NCBI RefSeq assembly: GCF_000785515.1
Contig: NZ_CP009913.1
Coordinates: forward strand, 1,454,001-1,518,000
DNA: 64,000 bases
DNA from: Streptococcus salivarius
Lineage (GTDB): Bacteria; Bacillota; Bacilli; Lactobacillales; Streptococcaceae
Reading direction: 5' to 3'
Positions 27,119 through 37,064 of the stretch are shown here, piece after piece. The position numbers and the translations under genes were made by a program. A model generated the notes under the pieces. The model saw only the letters and a program-made list of their open reading frames with translations, was not told the origin of the DNA and did no database searches. The first letter of the stretch is position 1, and the number at the start of each line of letters is the position of its first letter.

Positions 27119-27396
27119 GTGTCTTAGAAACCCAAAATAAACGAGATCTTCCGTGCTTAGAAAGGAGGAAAATTCCGAACGACTCTCGTTTTTCTAGAAT
27201 CATTTCGTTAGGACTCATGTTTGCCTTGAACAGTCTCACAATACCGAAATTGAGGAGACATGGAGAAATAAGGATTGTCATTAAGAAAATTGACCCACAG
27301 CCTTAGGGACTCTACCCAATGCTCACTATTCATAAAATCTCATGACAGCCCTTATTTTGTGATATGTAAAAAGTTTAAAATGAAAGGAGAATTATC
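27119..27396. other. Spacer between RNA A and GBR5
   Basis: No gene with a ribosome site is seen. An AAAGGAGG at about 27161 is not followed by a usable start codon. There is no clear second promoter, so GBR5 may depend on readthrough of RNA A. Confidence 0.35.
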
Positions 27397-29262
27397 ATGG
27401 AAAAGAAAGTACATTTTAAACTTCACAAAGTTAAAAAACATTGGGTAACTATTGCAGTGACAGGACTCACTTTAGGATTGAGTTTTGCAGGCCTTAACTA
27501 CGCTTCAGCTGAAGAACAGCCTACCCCTGTTAATGAAGCGACTGTTGAAGCCATCATCAAAGAAGGTGCTATCGACGTCGAGGCTCCAGCAAGTAATGAA
27601 GCCACAGCTAAACCTGAAGAAAACACAACTACTACCGCTTCGAGTGAAGCTGCCACAGCATCAGAAGCGCCAGTGGCCAGCTCTGAAGTTGCTTCAACAG
27701 AAATTGTTTCTGAAAAACCAAGCTCTGAAGTCACAAGCACAGCTAGTTCGGAAGCAGCCAGCCCGGAAACTGTGCATTCTGAGGTAGGTGCTAGCCCTGA
27801 AGTAGTCGAAAAAACAGTGGTTACAGGCGGTCAATACACTAGCGATGACCAAGGTAACTGGTACTATGTTAAGGATGGCAAGGTGCTTACTGGTCTACAA
27901 ACTATTGACTATGTAGACGTTTACTTTGATGCTGATGGTAAACAAGTCAAAGACGACACCCGTCAGATTGATGGTAGTACCTATCATTTTGCTAAGGATA
28001 GTGGTCAAATCACGCGCAATGCCTTTGCCTCTGACAAAATGGGTAATTGGTACTACTTTGGTCAAGATGGTAAAGCACTTACTGGTAAACAAATTGTTGA
28101 CAACTTCACACTCTACTTCTACCCTAATGGGGTTCAAGCCAAGGATGCCTTTGTCATTCTTGATGGCAATACCTATTATTTCCAAAAAGACAGTGGTCAA
28201 CTGGTTTGCAATCGTTATTGGTCTGATGACGAAGGCAACTGGTACTACAGCGATAAAGATGGTCGCCTCTTAATCGGTGCTCAAACTGTTGATTTTGTAA
28301 ATGTCTACTTCTATGATGATGGTGTCCAAGTTAAAGGTGACTTTGCGCCAAACGGCCATTATTATGATAAAGATAGTGGAGCCCTCGTTACCAACCGTTA
28401 TGTCGAAAAAGATGGCAAGTGGTACTATGTCAATGATAAGGGCGATAAATTAATTGGTGCTCAAACTATAGACGGTGTAGAGGTCTATTTTGATAAAGAC
28501 GGTGTCCAAGCCAAAGGTATTTTTGCCAATGCTGATCATTTTTATGACAAAGACACTGGTGCTGCTGTCCGAGACCAAATCGTCGAAGTCGATGGCAAAC
28601 GCTATTATGTTGGCCCAGAGGGTAGAAAAGTTTACTCAGGAACACATATTGTTCATGGTGAAGAAGTGAATCTTATCGTTGGAGATGGTCATCAGGCCTT
28701 CGGAGAATTCACAGGCCACGGAGATAGTGGAGACTATATCGGATTTGATGGTAAAAAGGTCACAAAAGCTGGTTTCGTCAGAACCAAAGATAATCACTGG
28801 TACTATCTAGACGGTAAGGGAGGCAAATTAGTCTCAGTTCAAGTTATCGATGGCGAACTCTACTATTTTGGACTCCCTACTCGTAAATACTACTACGGAA
28901 TGCAAAGTAGAGGTGAGCTCATCTATGCGCATTACAGTGATACTATCCCTGACAGTAGTCACATCTACTATCTGGATGAAGCAACAGGCGCTGCTCTTAA
29001 AAATCAGTACCATGAATGGGAAGGTAGTTGGTATTACTTTGGTCCAAACTGGTACGCCTTGACTGGTGAGCAAACCATTGACAACGTCCCAGTCTACTTC
29101 CATAGCAACGGTAAACAAGCCAAAGGTGAACTAGTCACCGTTGATGGTAAAATCCACTACTACGATGCTAACTCAGGTGCCCGTTTGTCAAATATTGACA
29201 TTACTATTAAAGGGCAAACCTATCACTTTGATGCGGATGGAAACGGAACACCAATTAGTTAA
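27397..29262 (+). CDS. Glucan-binding-repeat protein, 621 residues (GBR5)
   Basis: Signal peptide of the gtf type: MEKKVHFKLHKVKKHWVTIA...NYASAEE (cleaved near 38), a KxHKVKKxW variant. An acidic Ala/Glu/Ser/Thr linker runs to about 145, then YG repeats. The C-terminal segment (FGPNWYALTGEQTID...YFHxxGKQAKGELVT) is shared with the gene at 43391. The first about 110 residues are nearly identical to those of the next gene, 57 nt downstream, showing a tandem duplication. The ribosome site GAAAGGAG lies 8 nt before ATG. No terminator separates the two genes, so they are probably co-transcribed. No enzymatic domain; glucan binding is inferred. Confidence 0.88.
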   Translation: MEKKVHFKLHKVKKHWVTIAVTGLTLGLSFAGLNYASAEEQPTPVNEATVEAIIKEGAIDVEAPASNEATAKPEENTTTTASSEAATASEAPVASSEVASTEIVSEKPSSEVTSTASSEAASPETVHSEVGASPEVVEKTVVTGGQYTSDDQGNWYYVKDGKVLTGLQTIDYVDVYFDADGKQVKDDTRQIDGSTYHFAKDSGQITRNAFASDKMGNWYYFGQDGKALTGKQIVDNFTLYFYPNGVQAKDAFVILDGNTYYFQKDSGQLVCNRYWSDDEGNWYYSDKDGRLLIGAQTVDFVNVYFYDDGVQVKGDFAPNGHYYDKDSGALVTNRYVEKDGKWYYVNDKGDKLIGAQTIDGVEVYFDKDGVQAKGIFANADHFYDKDTGAAVRDQIVEVDGKRYYVGPEGRKVYSGTHIVHGEEVNLIVGDGHQAFGEFTGHGDSGDYIGFDGKKVTKAGFVRTKDNHWYYLDGKGGKLVSVQVIDGELYYFGLPTRKYYYGMQSRGELIYAHYSDTIPDSSHIYYLDEATGAALKNQYHEWEGSWYYFGPNWYALTGEQTIDNVPVYFHSNGKQAKGELVTVDGKIHYYDANSGARLSNIDITIKGQTYHFDADGNGTPIS

Positions 29263-29319
29263 TGAAGTTATAAATACTCCTTCTTAAAATGACAGATTTA
29301 AAATGAAAGGAGAATTATC

Positions 29320-31848
29320 ATGGAAAAGAAAGTACATTTTAAACTTCACAAAGTTAAAAAACATTGGGTAACTATTGCAGTGACGGGACTTGCTTTGGGA
29401 TTGAGTTTTGCAGGTCTCAACTATGCTTCAGCTGAAGAACAACCTACCCCCGTTAATGAAGCAACCGTTGAAGCCATCATCAAAGAAGGTGCTGTTGACG
29501 TTGAAGCTCCTGCAACTAGTGAAGCCACAGCTAAACCTGCAGAAAACACAGCTACTACCGCTTTGAGTGAAGCTACCGCAGTGTCAGAAACACCAACAGC
29601 TAGCTCTGAAATGGCTTCGACAGAAACTATTTCTGAAAAACCAAGCTCTGAAGTCACAAGCACAGCTAGTTCGGAAGGAGCTAGTTCTGAAACTGCACAT
29701 TCCGAGGTAAGTGCAACGACTAGTGAGAGTGTTACAGCTGAGAATGTGTCATCTGTTGGTGATATCCCAAACGAAAATACCACGAGAGGAACTGACCGTT
29801 CTGCCTTTACTGAAAAAAGAAATGGATTTGTCACCGAACAAGAAGAACGCATCGAAACAGTTAACTATGTAGGTAGTCTTATTACCTTAAGACATCCTTA
29901 TTACGTTACTTATTACTACGATAATAACGGTAATAAGCTTATGGGATGGCAAGATATTAATGGAGAACGCTATTATTTCAAAAAAGAGCGAGAACATCCT
30001 GGTTTCGAAACCATTGATGGAAAACTCTATTACTTTACAGATAGTGCACGTATGCTCCATGATGAATTTGTTGAAGAAAATGGTCAAACTTACTATCTAG
30101 GTAGCGATGGGGTGCGAGTTTCTGGCTTACAAGATATCAAAGGACAAACCTATTACTTTAATCCCGATAGAAACGACCAACTTAGCTACGGCTTGAACGT
30201 GGTTGGTGACAAACTCTATCTTTTTGGAGATGCTGGCAAAGAAAATCCGGGGCAATTAATTAAAGACACTCATCTCAAGAATGGTGACTTCCAACTAAAT
30301 ATTGATGCTAGTGGCGTCGTAACATTAGCTAATAACCATCCAGCTTTTCTACAAGATAATTCTGGGCATTGGTATTATATGAATACAGATGGAAAGCTAG
30401 TTACTGGACCACAAACTATTGACGGCTTAACCTATTACTTTGACTCAGATGGTAGACAGGTCAAGGGTGAACGCCGTAAGGTCAATGGCAAATCATATTT
30501 CTACGACCCAGATAACGGCGCCCTTGTGACGAACCGTCTCGTCACATTCAAAGCTGGACGATTCATTCCTGAAGAAAACTATGCTAAAGAAATAAGATTT
30601 AACTCTGCTCCTTATGCAAATTATGACAACAACGAACATCCTGAACTCGAACGGTATTATTTTGGTGCCGATGGCCTACCAGTCACAGGATGGCAAACCA
30701 TCAATGGTAATAAGTACTATTTCCAAGATGATGGAAATATGGTCGTACACAGATTTTTCAACAACTATTACTTCTACAGTGATGGTACCATTGCTAGAAA
30801 TATACGATTGAATGTTCCTACGCACTATATTATGAGAGAATTTCCAAATATCTATGAATTTGATAATGATGGGGTTGGTAAATTCATTTCTAGTGATTTT
30901 AAGGACCTTCGACCTAAGAGCGCTTATTTTGTCCAAGATAATGATGGGTATTGGCATTACTACGACGAAATTGGATGGCCAGTGAAAGGTTCAACAACTG
31001 TTGATGGCTATGACATGTATTTCCATTTAGGAACTGGTCGCCAAGCAAAAGGAGAGTTAGTTGATATCAAAGGCAAGGTTTACTATTTTGATAAAGATAA
31101 CGGTCGAAAAGTCAAAGATACAACTTTTGATTTTGATGGTAAGACCTATGTGGCAGACCAAACTGGTGTCCTCAGCATTAAAAGTCAATCAACTGAACGA
31201 AACCGCTATATTAGTGATTCCGAAGGAAACTGGTACTATGTCAATGACAAGGGTTACCTCCTCCTTGGTGCTCAAACCATTGATAACGTCAACGTTTATT
31301 TCGGAACCAATGGTGTCCAATACAAAGGCCATTTTGCTCCTGATAATCACTATTACGATAAAGATAACGGTGCTTTAGTAACAGATAGATTAGTTGAGGA
31401 TGGCGGCAAAGAGTTTTATGTTGATGAAAAAGGAAATAAGTTTGACGGTACTAAATACTTGGACGGAATTCAGTACTACTTTAGCTACGGTGAAAAAGTG
31501 AAAGGTGAGTTTAAATATTCAAACGGTGGTAATCATTATTATGACAAAGAGACTGGTGCCCTTGTAACTGGAAAATACTTTGAACATAAGAATAACTGGT
31601 ATTATGCAAATAGTAAGGGAAATATTCTGACTGGTAGAAGAGTCATCGATGGCAAGCATGTCTACTTCTACGATGATGATTATGGACAATATAAGGGCAT
31701 ACAAGCTAAAGATAAACTCATCATTTTAGGTGGTAAGACTTACTATTATCTTCCTGGCTCTGGTAATCGTGCTGATAATGTAACCTTGACAATCAATCAC
31801 GTCACTTATTACTTTGATAATGACGGGGTTGGCCATATCCTTCGATAG
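29320..31848 (+). CDS. Glucan-binding-repeat protein, 842 residues (GBR6)
   Basis: Second member of a tandem pair. The 5' untranslated 25 bp, ribosome site and first about 110 codons repeat those of GBR5 with few changes; after that the linker (TRGTDRSAFTEKRNG) and repeats diverge. Repeats start near 197 and are less regular than in the MKVHSNF group (several MGWQDINGERYYF and GWQTINGNKYYF units, i.e. the GWxxINGxxYYF type seen in GBR1 and GBR8). No anchor motif or catalytic domain. It is predicted to be secreted and to bind glucan. Ends in a terminator shared in sequence with that of GBR7. Confidence 0.88.
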   Translation: MEKKVHFKLHKVKKHWVTIAVTGLALGLSFAGLNYASAEEQPTPVNEATVEAIIKEGAVDVEAPATSEATAKPAENTATTALSEATAVSETPTASSEMASTETISEKPSSEVTSTASSEGASSETAHSEVSATTSESVTAENVSSVGDIPNENTTRGTDRSAFTEKRNGFVTEQEERIETVNYVGSLITLRHPYYVTYYYDNNGNKLMGWQDINGERYYFKKEREHPGFETIDGKLYYFTDSARMLHDEFVEENGQTYYLGSDGVRVSGLQDIKGQTYYFNPDRNDQLSYGLNVVGDKLYLFGDAGKENPGQLIKDTHLKNGDFQLNIDASGVVTLANNHPAFLQDNSGHWYYMNTDGKLVTGPQTIDGLTYYFDSDGRQVKGERRKVNGKSYFYDPDNGALVTNRLVTFKAGRFIPEENYAKEIRFNSAPYANYDNNEHPELERYYFGADGLPVTGWQTINGNKYYFQDDGNMVVHRFFNNYYFYSDGTIARNIRLNVPTHYIMREFPNIYEFDNDGVGKFISSDFKDLRPKSAYFVQDNDGYWHYYDEIGWPVKGSTTVDGYDMYFHLGTGRQAKGELVDIKGKVYYFDKDNGRKVKDTTFDFDGKTYVADQTGVLSIKSQSTERNRYISDSEGNWYYVNDKGYLLLGAQTIDNVNVYFGTNGVQYKGHFAPDNHYYDKDNGALVTDRLVEDGGKEFYVDEKGNKFDGTKYLDGIQYYFSYGEKVKGEFKYSNGGNHYYDKETGALVTGKYFEHKNNWYYANSKGNILTGRRVIDGKHVYFYDDDYGQYKGIQAKDKLIILGGKTYYYLPGSGNRADNVTLTINHVTYYFDNDGVGHILR

Positions 31849-31884
31849 TCATTTACAAGTGACTATGGATTTCAATTACTCAAC

Positions 31885-31921
31885 ACAAAAGGAAGTCGAC
31901 CAACTGTCAACTTCCTTTTTC
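31885..31921 (+). terminator. Terminator of GBR5-GBR6
   Basis: AAAAGGAAGTCGAC and GTCAACTTCCTTTT pair with one mismatch around CAACT, followed by T. The same hairpin recurs at 35067-35104. Confidence 0.85.
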
Positions 31922-31998
31922 ATATAATCAATCACTGTCATTCAAACAGAACCCAATTATGACATTTTTTAACATTTACGATTATCTTGTAAAAAAAC

Positions 31999-32055
31999 TT
32001 GTTTGTAATTAAAAAAGTATTATAATAAAGGTAGGTGAGCATGTAAGCGTTTTAC
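31999..32055 (+). promoter_or_regulatory. Promoter and cre-like box of leader RNA B
   Basis: TTGTTT, 16-bp spacer, TATAAT (32021-32026), AGGTGAGCA and TGTAAGCGTTTTAC (32042-32055). Near-copy of 26867-26923. Confidence 0.65.
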
Positions 32056-32260
32056 TAAAACGTTGAAAGTGTACTACAGAGGGATTAGGATTAGGAACTT
32101 GGCTTTAGACTTCTAACGTCAAAATAATTTTTTATGCATGAAAACTGGTCCTTAGGCACTTTGGCATGATAATCTAAGGCTCTTTTCATACACACATCAG
32201 TCTATAATATAAAACTAGAGCTTTAGAGAGAATGCTTCAAACTAAGAGCTCTAGTTTTTT
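32033..32260 (+). ncRNA. Candidate structured RNA B (about 230 nt)
   Basis: Homologue of RNA A with conserved ends and a diverged middle. Ends in the ACTAGAGCT/AGCTCTAGT hairpin with TTTTTT. It lies about 305 bp before GBR7. Free small RNA or attenuator leader. Confidence 0.5.
32211..32260 (+). terminator. Terminator of RNA B
   Basis: AAAACTAGAGCT pairs with AGCTCTAGTTTT, followed by TT. Confidence 0.8.
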
Positions 32261-32565
32261 GTATTTGAAGACATATGCCATAGGTTGGATTCAATAATTA
32301 AACGAAAGGAGAGAAATAAAAGTATTAGGATAAATAAGTAAAATCACTTGTTTCTAGATAGAAATTACACAGCATAAGCATATTCTCCTTGCCACACATT
32401 TGACGTGCTCGCCTATAAAATCGTCTTATGGCCATGCCCTGAGAGATTTAGATATGGGGCTCAGTCGTTTTAATAGATTTGCTCACTTTTAACATTCTTC
32501 TAACGGCCCAGCTCTTTTATGTTACACACCTAAACATCGGTGTTCATTTTTGAAGGGAGTCTATT
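32261..32565. other. Spacer between RNA B and GBR7
   Basis: No gene is seen. An AAAGGAG at about 32306 has no usable start codon after it, as in the corresponding spacer before GBR5. Confidence 0.35.
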
Positions 32566-35007
32566 ATGAATACTGAAATGAATTATCATTGGCAAATATC
32601 CAAGAAACACCTTGTAGCACTTTCCTGCGCAACTGCTCTAGCTACTTTTACTTTAGTCGCACGCCCTACATTTGCGGATGAAGTAAAAATACCTGAAGCT
32701 ACAGGTCAACCAACTGAGATTCTTGCACCTGCACAAGAAACTGCAGTAACTAATGTTGAGGTCAAAGCATCTACTACAAATCCTATCCCAACTAATACTG
32801 AGCTGCCTTCTAGTACAAGTACGGTTCTTAGTGAAGCTCCTAGCAGTGAAGTCGCATCATCTGAATTAGCAAGCGAATCACCAGTAGAAATTACTTCTGA
32901 ACAAGGTAATAGCAATCAAGATAATGAGGCCAATAAAACTATACCTATCAAAACCGCAACTTCAGAAGCCTCTGCCACAAAGACTTCGTCAGAAAAAGTC
33001 AATGAACCTATTACTGTCGAAGAAACAAAAACACCTACAAAAAACAGTGAACAACCTGTCCCAATCGAAGACAATGAAAAGCCAGTCTCACCTTCTGTAA
33101 CACTTGAAAATGCACCTCATATTTCTGGTGGACATTATTATAGTGATGATAATGGTAACTGGTATTACAAGGATGCAAATGGCAAAAATCTTGTTGGGCT
33201 GAACTATGTGGATAATGTTCCTGTTTACTTTAGCCAAGATGGTATTCAAATCAAAGGTGGTTTTGCAGAGGATGGCCGATACTATGACAAAGATTCTGGT
33301 GCGCTTGTAACCAAGGCCTTTAAAGAACTCTTAACTTATATTGGTCGTGATGATATCAACGGTCAAAACATTTATACTACTGATTGGTACTACCTCGATG
33401 CCGATGGAAGACCTCTTAAAGGTCCTCAAAATCTTGGTGGAACAAACATGTACTTCTTCCCTAACGGAGCACAAGTTAAGGGACGTTTCGCACCTGACGG
33501 ACATTACTATGATAAGGACTCTGGTGCGCTTGTAACTAACAGCTCTGTCCATGTCTACAACTGGAATTTACAAAATCAAGACGGAAATCGTGTGAATCAC
33601 TTTGTCATCACTATTCCAAATAATTCAGTCGTTGGACCTAACGGTGAAAACCAATTTTTGGATATGAGTCATTACCCACTTTCTAGCAATGATTTGAATC
33701 GCGAAGATTTCTACTATTACGTAGATGACAAGGGGGATAAACTGACAGGACCTCAAACCCTAAACGGCGTCCATGTCTATTTCGACCAAAATGGTAGACA
33801 ACTTAGAGGTGAGTTTGAATTTGACGAAGATGGTACTGTTCATTACTATGATGCGAAAAAAGGTGCCCGCGCTGAAAATACCATTGTTAGAACAAATACT
33901 GGTGCTTTCAAATTCGATGCAAATGGTAATGGACATTTGATGGGACCTGGCGAAGAAATGGATACACCTGTTACTCCTACAGTCTCCCTAGACAAGGCAC
34001 CACGAGTTTTTGGTGGTCACTATTATAGTGATAACGAAGGCAACTGGTACTACAAGGATACAAACGGTAAAAACCTCATCGGTCTCAACTTCGTTGACAA
34101 CATTCCAGTCTACTTTGACAAGGATGGCAAACAAGTCAAAGGACGTTTTGCAGAGGATGGTCGCTATTACGATAAAAACTCTGGTGCACTTGTAACAAAA
34201 CGCTATCTTGAAACTGAAGATGGCAACTGGGTTTACGTCAATGATAAAGGTGATAAACTCAAGGGAGAACAAACTATCGATGGTGTTAAAGTCTACTTTG
34301 ATGATTTCACTGGTACACAAGTCAAGGGACATTTTGCACCAAATGGTAAATACTATGACAAAGATTCTGGTGCTCTCGTAACCAATGCTTTTAAAGAAAT
34401 CTTGACTTATATTGGTCGTGATGATATCAACAATCAAAATGTTTATACTACTGCCTGGTACTATGTCGATGCTGATGGTAAGCCATTAACAGGACCTCAA
34501 ACCTTTGGAAATAGTCGCTTTTACTTCCTTCCTAATGGGGCACAAGTCAAGGGACGCTTCGCCCCTGATGGACACTATTATGATAAAGACTCTGGTGCTC
34601 TCGTAACTGATAGCTTTGTTCATGTCTACAACTGGAATTACCGAAATCTCGATGGTGATCGCATCTTCCACTTCACTATTACCATTCCTGGAAATGATAT
34701 CGTAGATCAGGATGGACAGTACCCAAGAGAAAGCAAAGATTTAGATCGTGAAGATTTCTACTACTATGTTGATGCTAAAGGGGATAAACTGACAGGACCT
34801 CAAACCTTAAACGGCATCCATGTTTACTTCGACCAAAATGGTAGACAACTTAGAGGTGAATTCAAATTTGACGATGACGGCACTGTCCACTATTACGACG
34901 CTAAGAATGGAGCATGCGCTGAAAATACCATTGTTAGAACAAACACTGGTGCCTTCAAGTTCGATGCTGATGGTAATGGACATTTGATGGGACCTGGTGA
35001 AGTATAA
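32566..35007 (+). CDS. Glucan-binding-repeat protein with an internal duplication (GBR7)
   Basis: 813 residues. Signal peptide MNTEMNYHWQISKKHLVALS...TFADE; acidic Ser/Thr/Pro linker to about 188. Then two copies of one large module: 188-463 and about 485-811. Both begin GGHYYSD, contain the unusual insert LTYIGRDDIN and the block VHVYNWN...FxITIP, and end FDxNGNGHLMGPGE. The second copy carries one extra repeat pair. The inserts are not YG repeats and may be a small extra fold. No anchor or catalytic motif. AAGGGAG lies 9 nt before ATG. Glucan binding is inferred. Confidence 0.88.
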   Translation: MNTEMNYHWQISKKHLVALSCATALATFTLVARPTFADEVKIPEATGQPTEILAPAQETAVTNVEVKASTTNPIPTNTELPSSTSTVLSEAPSSEVASSELASESPVEITSEQGNSNQDNEANKTIPIKTATSEASATKTSSEKVNEPITVEETKTPTKNSEQPVPIEDNEKPVSPSVTLENAPHISGGHYYSDDNGNWYYKDANGKNLVGLNYVDNVPVYFSQDGIQIKGGFAEDGRYYDKDSGALVTKAFKELLTYIGRDDINGQNIYTTDWYYLDADGRPLKGPQNLGGTNMYFFPNGAQVKGRFAPDGHYYDKDSGALVTNSSVHVYNWNLQNQDGNRVNHFVITIPNNSVVGPNGENQFLDMSHYPLSSNDLNREDFYYYVDDKGDKLTGPQTLNGVHVYFDQNGRQLRGEFEFDEDGTVHYYDAKKGARAENTIVRTNTGAFKFDANGNGHLMGPGEEMDTPVTPTVSLDKAPRVFGGHYYSDNEGNWYYKDTNGKNLIGLNFVDNIPVYFDKDGKQVKGRFAEDGRYYDKNSGALVTKRYLETEDGNWVYVNDKGDKLKGEQTIDGVKVYFDDFTGTQVKGHFAPNGKYYDKDSGALVTNAFKEILTYIGRDDINNQNVYTTAWYYVDADGKPLTGPQTFGNSRFYFLPNGAQVKGRFAPDGHYYDKDSGALVTDSFVHVYNWNYRNLDGDRIFHFTITIPGNDIVDQDGQYPRESKDLDREDFYYYVDAKGDKLTGPQTLNGIHVYFDQNGRQLRGEFKFDDDGTVHYYDAKNGACAENTIVRTNTGAFKFDADGNGHLMGPGEV

Positions 35008-35066
35008 GAATATAATTCAAATAACAACTATTGATATCGCATAATTACTTTGATTTAGTAATCGTT

Positions 35067-35104
35067 AAAAAGGAAGTCGACCAACTGTCAACTTCCTTTT
35101 TTAT
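35067..35104 (+). terminator. Terminator of GBR7
   Basis: AAAAAGGAAGTCGAC/GTCAACTTCCTTTTTT hairpin, same as at 31885-31921. It precedes csRNA copy 1. Confidence 0.85.
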
Positions 35105-35130
35105 CTCCACAGATAATTATTTTCACCCAC

Positions 35131-35163
35131 TTTAAGAAAACTTTAGGCTTTGCTTTATATACT
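35131..35163 (+). promoter_or_regulatory. CiaR-type box and promoter, copy 1
   Basis: TTTAAG-AAAAC-TTTAGG (35131-35147), then exactly 10 bp, then TATACT (35158-35163). This is the direct-repeat spacing known for streptococcal CiaR. Confidence 0.75.
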
Positions 35164-35169
35164 ATAACC

Positions 35170-35229
35170 ATCCTAAAACTTTTCTTTTTCATAATCTCCT
35201 AAATCCAGGGCTCGGGTCCTGGATTTTTT
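35170..35229 (+). ncRNA. csRNA-like small RNA, copy 1
   Basis: About 60 nt. Core CUUUUUCAUAAUCUCCUAAA, then hairpin ATCCAGG/CCTGGAT and TTTTTTT. The core is complementary to a ribosome site plus AUG start. It is between GBR7 and the convergent pdxT. Family assignment rests on the CiaR box, the anti-Shine-Dalgarno core and the terminator. Confidence 0.7.
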
Positions 35230-35267
35230 TGCGTGAACGAGAAGTAAATGAATTTATGAAATTTGAA

Positions 35268-35861
35268 TCAAAGCTTTTCTTCTTTTGCCTGATTAATCAT
35301 ATCTAGGAAATAAGCATGTACCCTTTCGTCACCCGTTAATTCTGGATGAAAAGATGTCACTAACATCTGCTTTTCTCTAGCTGCCACGATAGCCCCATTG
35401 ACTTGAGCTAAAATCTCCACTTCTGGTCCAACAGCTTCAATAATTGGCCCACGAATAAAGACCATTGGGATCTCCCCTATTCCCTTAAATTCAGCATCTG
35501 TGACAAAACTGCCCAATTGGCGACCATAGGCATTTCTGGCTACATTGATGTCCATACTTGCCAAATGTTTTGTTTGGTCCCCCACTATGGTTTTGGCCAA
35601 CAAAATCAGACCCGCACAAGTTCCAAATACAGGTAGTCCTGCATCAATTTTCGCCTTTATCAAGTCAAACAAGTCTAAATCATGCAAGAGTTTCCCCATG
35701 ACTGTCGACTCTCCCCCTGGTAGAATGAGCCCGTCCAAATCAGCGTGGGCTTCCCAATCTTGTCGATTTCTGATTTGAACCGTTTCAACCCCAAGTGCTT
35801 TCAAGACCTGCTCATGTTCTGCAAAAGCACCTTGCAAAGCCAGTATTCCGATTTTTGTCAT
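35268..35861 (-). CDS. pdxT: Pyridoxal 5'-phosphate synthase glutaminase subunit PdxT
   Basis: 197 residues, class I glutamine amidotransferase fold. It releases ammonia from glutamine and passes it to PdxS. The triad is visible: Cys82 in FGTCAGLI, His172 and Glu174 in SFHPEL; the oxyanion loop [10 protein letters not shown] is present. Its ATG follows the pdxS stop directly (TAA-ATG), so the two subunits are translated together. No PdxR regulator gene lies in the window. Confidence 0.97.
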   Translation of the reverse strand: MTKIGILALQGAFAEHEQVLKALGVETVQIRNRQDWEAHADLDGLILPGGESTVMGKLLHDLDLFDLIKAKIDAGLPVFGTCAGLILLAKTIVGDQTKHLASMDINVARNAYGRQLGSFVTDAEFKGIGEIPMVFIRGPIIEAVGPEVEILAQVNGAIVAAREKQMLVTSFHPELTGDERVHAYFLDMINQAKEEKL

Positions 35862-36734
35862 TTATTTTCCTCGCTCTGCCATTAGGATGTCAATTTCATC
35901 CTTGTTGATACCAACCATGGCTTCACCCAAATCTTCTGACACTTGCGCCAAAATATCTGGACGATTATAGTTAGTCACTGCTTTGACGATGGCTTCCGCA
36001 CGTTTTTTCGGATCTCCTGATTTGAAAATCCCTGAACCAACAAAGACACCTTCAGCACCCAACTGCATCATAAGCGCAGCATCCGCTGGCGTCGCTACAC
36101 CACCTGCCGCAAAATTGACAACAGGCAACTTGCCATGTTCGTGGACATAACGGACCAAATCAATTGGAACCTGCAAGTCTTTAGCAGTAATATAAAGCTC
36201 ATCGTCTCTAAGATTTTGGATGCGACGAATCTCTTGATTCATGAGTCGTAAGTGGTGAACTGCTTGCACAATATCACCAGTCCCAGGTTCGCCCTTAGTA
36301 CGAATCATTGAGGCCCCTTCAGAGATACGGCGGAGCGCCTCACCAAGGTCCTTGGCCCCACAGACGAAAGGAACATCAAACTTGGTTTTATCCACATGAA
36401 TAAGGTCGTCAGCAGGCGTCAATACCTCACTCTCATCGATATAATCAATCTCAATCGCTTGCAAAATCTGTGCTTCCACGAAATGACCAATACGCACCTT
36501 GGCCATAACTGGAATACTAACAGCGTCCTGAATTTCCTTAATCATCTTAGGATCACTCATACGTGACACACCACCCACAGCACGAATATCAGCCGGAATG
36601 CGTTCCAAGGCCATGACAGCAGCCGCTCCCGCCGCCTCGGCGATACGTGCCTGCTCAGGGTTTTGAACGTCCATGATGACGCCCCCCTTAAGCATCTGTG
36701 CCAAATTTTTATTTAAGTCGTAACGATTTGTCAT
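35862..36734 (-). CDS. pdxS: Pyridoxal 5'-phosphate synthase lyase subunit PdxS
   Basis: 290 residues, (beta/alpha)8 barrel. Makes PLP from ribose 5-phosphate, glyceraldehyde 3-phosphate and PdxT-derived ammonia. Visible residues: Asp22 (GGVIMDV), the Schiff-base lysine Lys79 in VMAKVRIGH, and Lys147 in [11 protein letters not shown] chose ATG 36734 because AGAGGTGA lies upstream; the GTG at 36743 is inside the ribosome site. It forms an operon with pdxT. The pair interrupts the GBR array and faces away from GBR8. Confidence 0.97.
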   Translation of the reverse strand: MTNRYDLNKNLAQMLKGGVIMDVQNPEQARIAEAAGAAAVMALERIPADIRAVGGVSRMSDPKMIKEIQDAVSIPVMAKVRIGHFVEAQILQAIEIDYIDESEVLTPADDLIHVDKTKFDVPFVCGAKDLGEALRRISEGASMIRTKGEPGTGDIVQAVHHLRLMNQEIRRIQNLRDDELYITAKDLQVPIDLVRYVHEHGKLPVVNFAAGGVATPADAALMMQLGAEGVFVGSGIFKSGDPKKRAEAIVKAVTNYNRPDILAQVSEDLGEAMVGINKDEIDILMAERGK

Positions 36735-36765
36735 TGCAATCACCTCTCATGTTTTTATGCCCTTT

Positions 36766-36771
36766 ATTTTA
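36766..36771 (-). promoter_or_regulatory. Probable -10 box of pdxST
   Basis: On the minus strand TGTG-TAAAAT, an extended -10 element about 32 bp before the pdxS start. No good -35 box is seen. Confidence 0.4.
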
Positions 36772-36935
36772 CACAGGATGATTTTTGAAAAAAAGAGTCT
36801 TTTTCTCAAACTGTATGGGGACAATTACTCTTTCAATCATATCTATAGACGAAAAAATAAATAAATTAGGAAAACTCTTTTATAGACTATAACTATCACA
36901 AATATGAGCAACTTTTTATAAGAGTATGGCGTTTT

Positions 36936-36979
36936 TGTATCCGTTTTCTATTGAAGTTATTAGAATATAAGATTAAAAT
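36936..36979 (+). promoter_or_regulatory. Promoter and cre-like box of GBR8
   Basis: TGTATCCGTTTTCT (36936-36949) ends 1 bp before TTGAAG (36951-36956); a 17-bp spacer leads to TAAAAT (36974-36979). The box differs at two positions from the one before GBR9-GBR12. A repressor bound there would cover the -35. Confidence 0.5.
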
Positions 36980-37064
36980 ATAATTGTAAATTAATTTTTG
37001 GTATTCATGTTGTTTTTATTATCACAGCATGAATTAACCAAGTCACCATAAAAGGGGAAAAATT

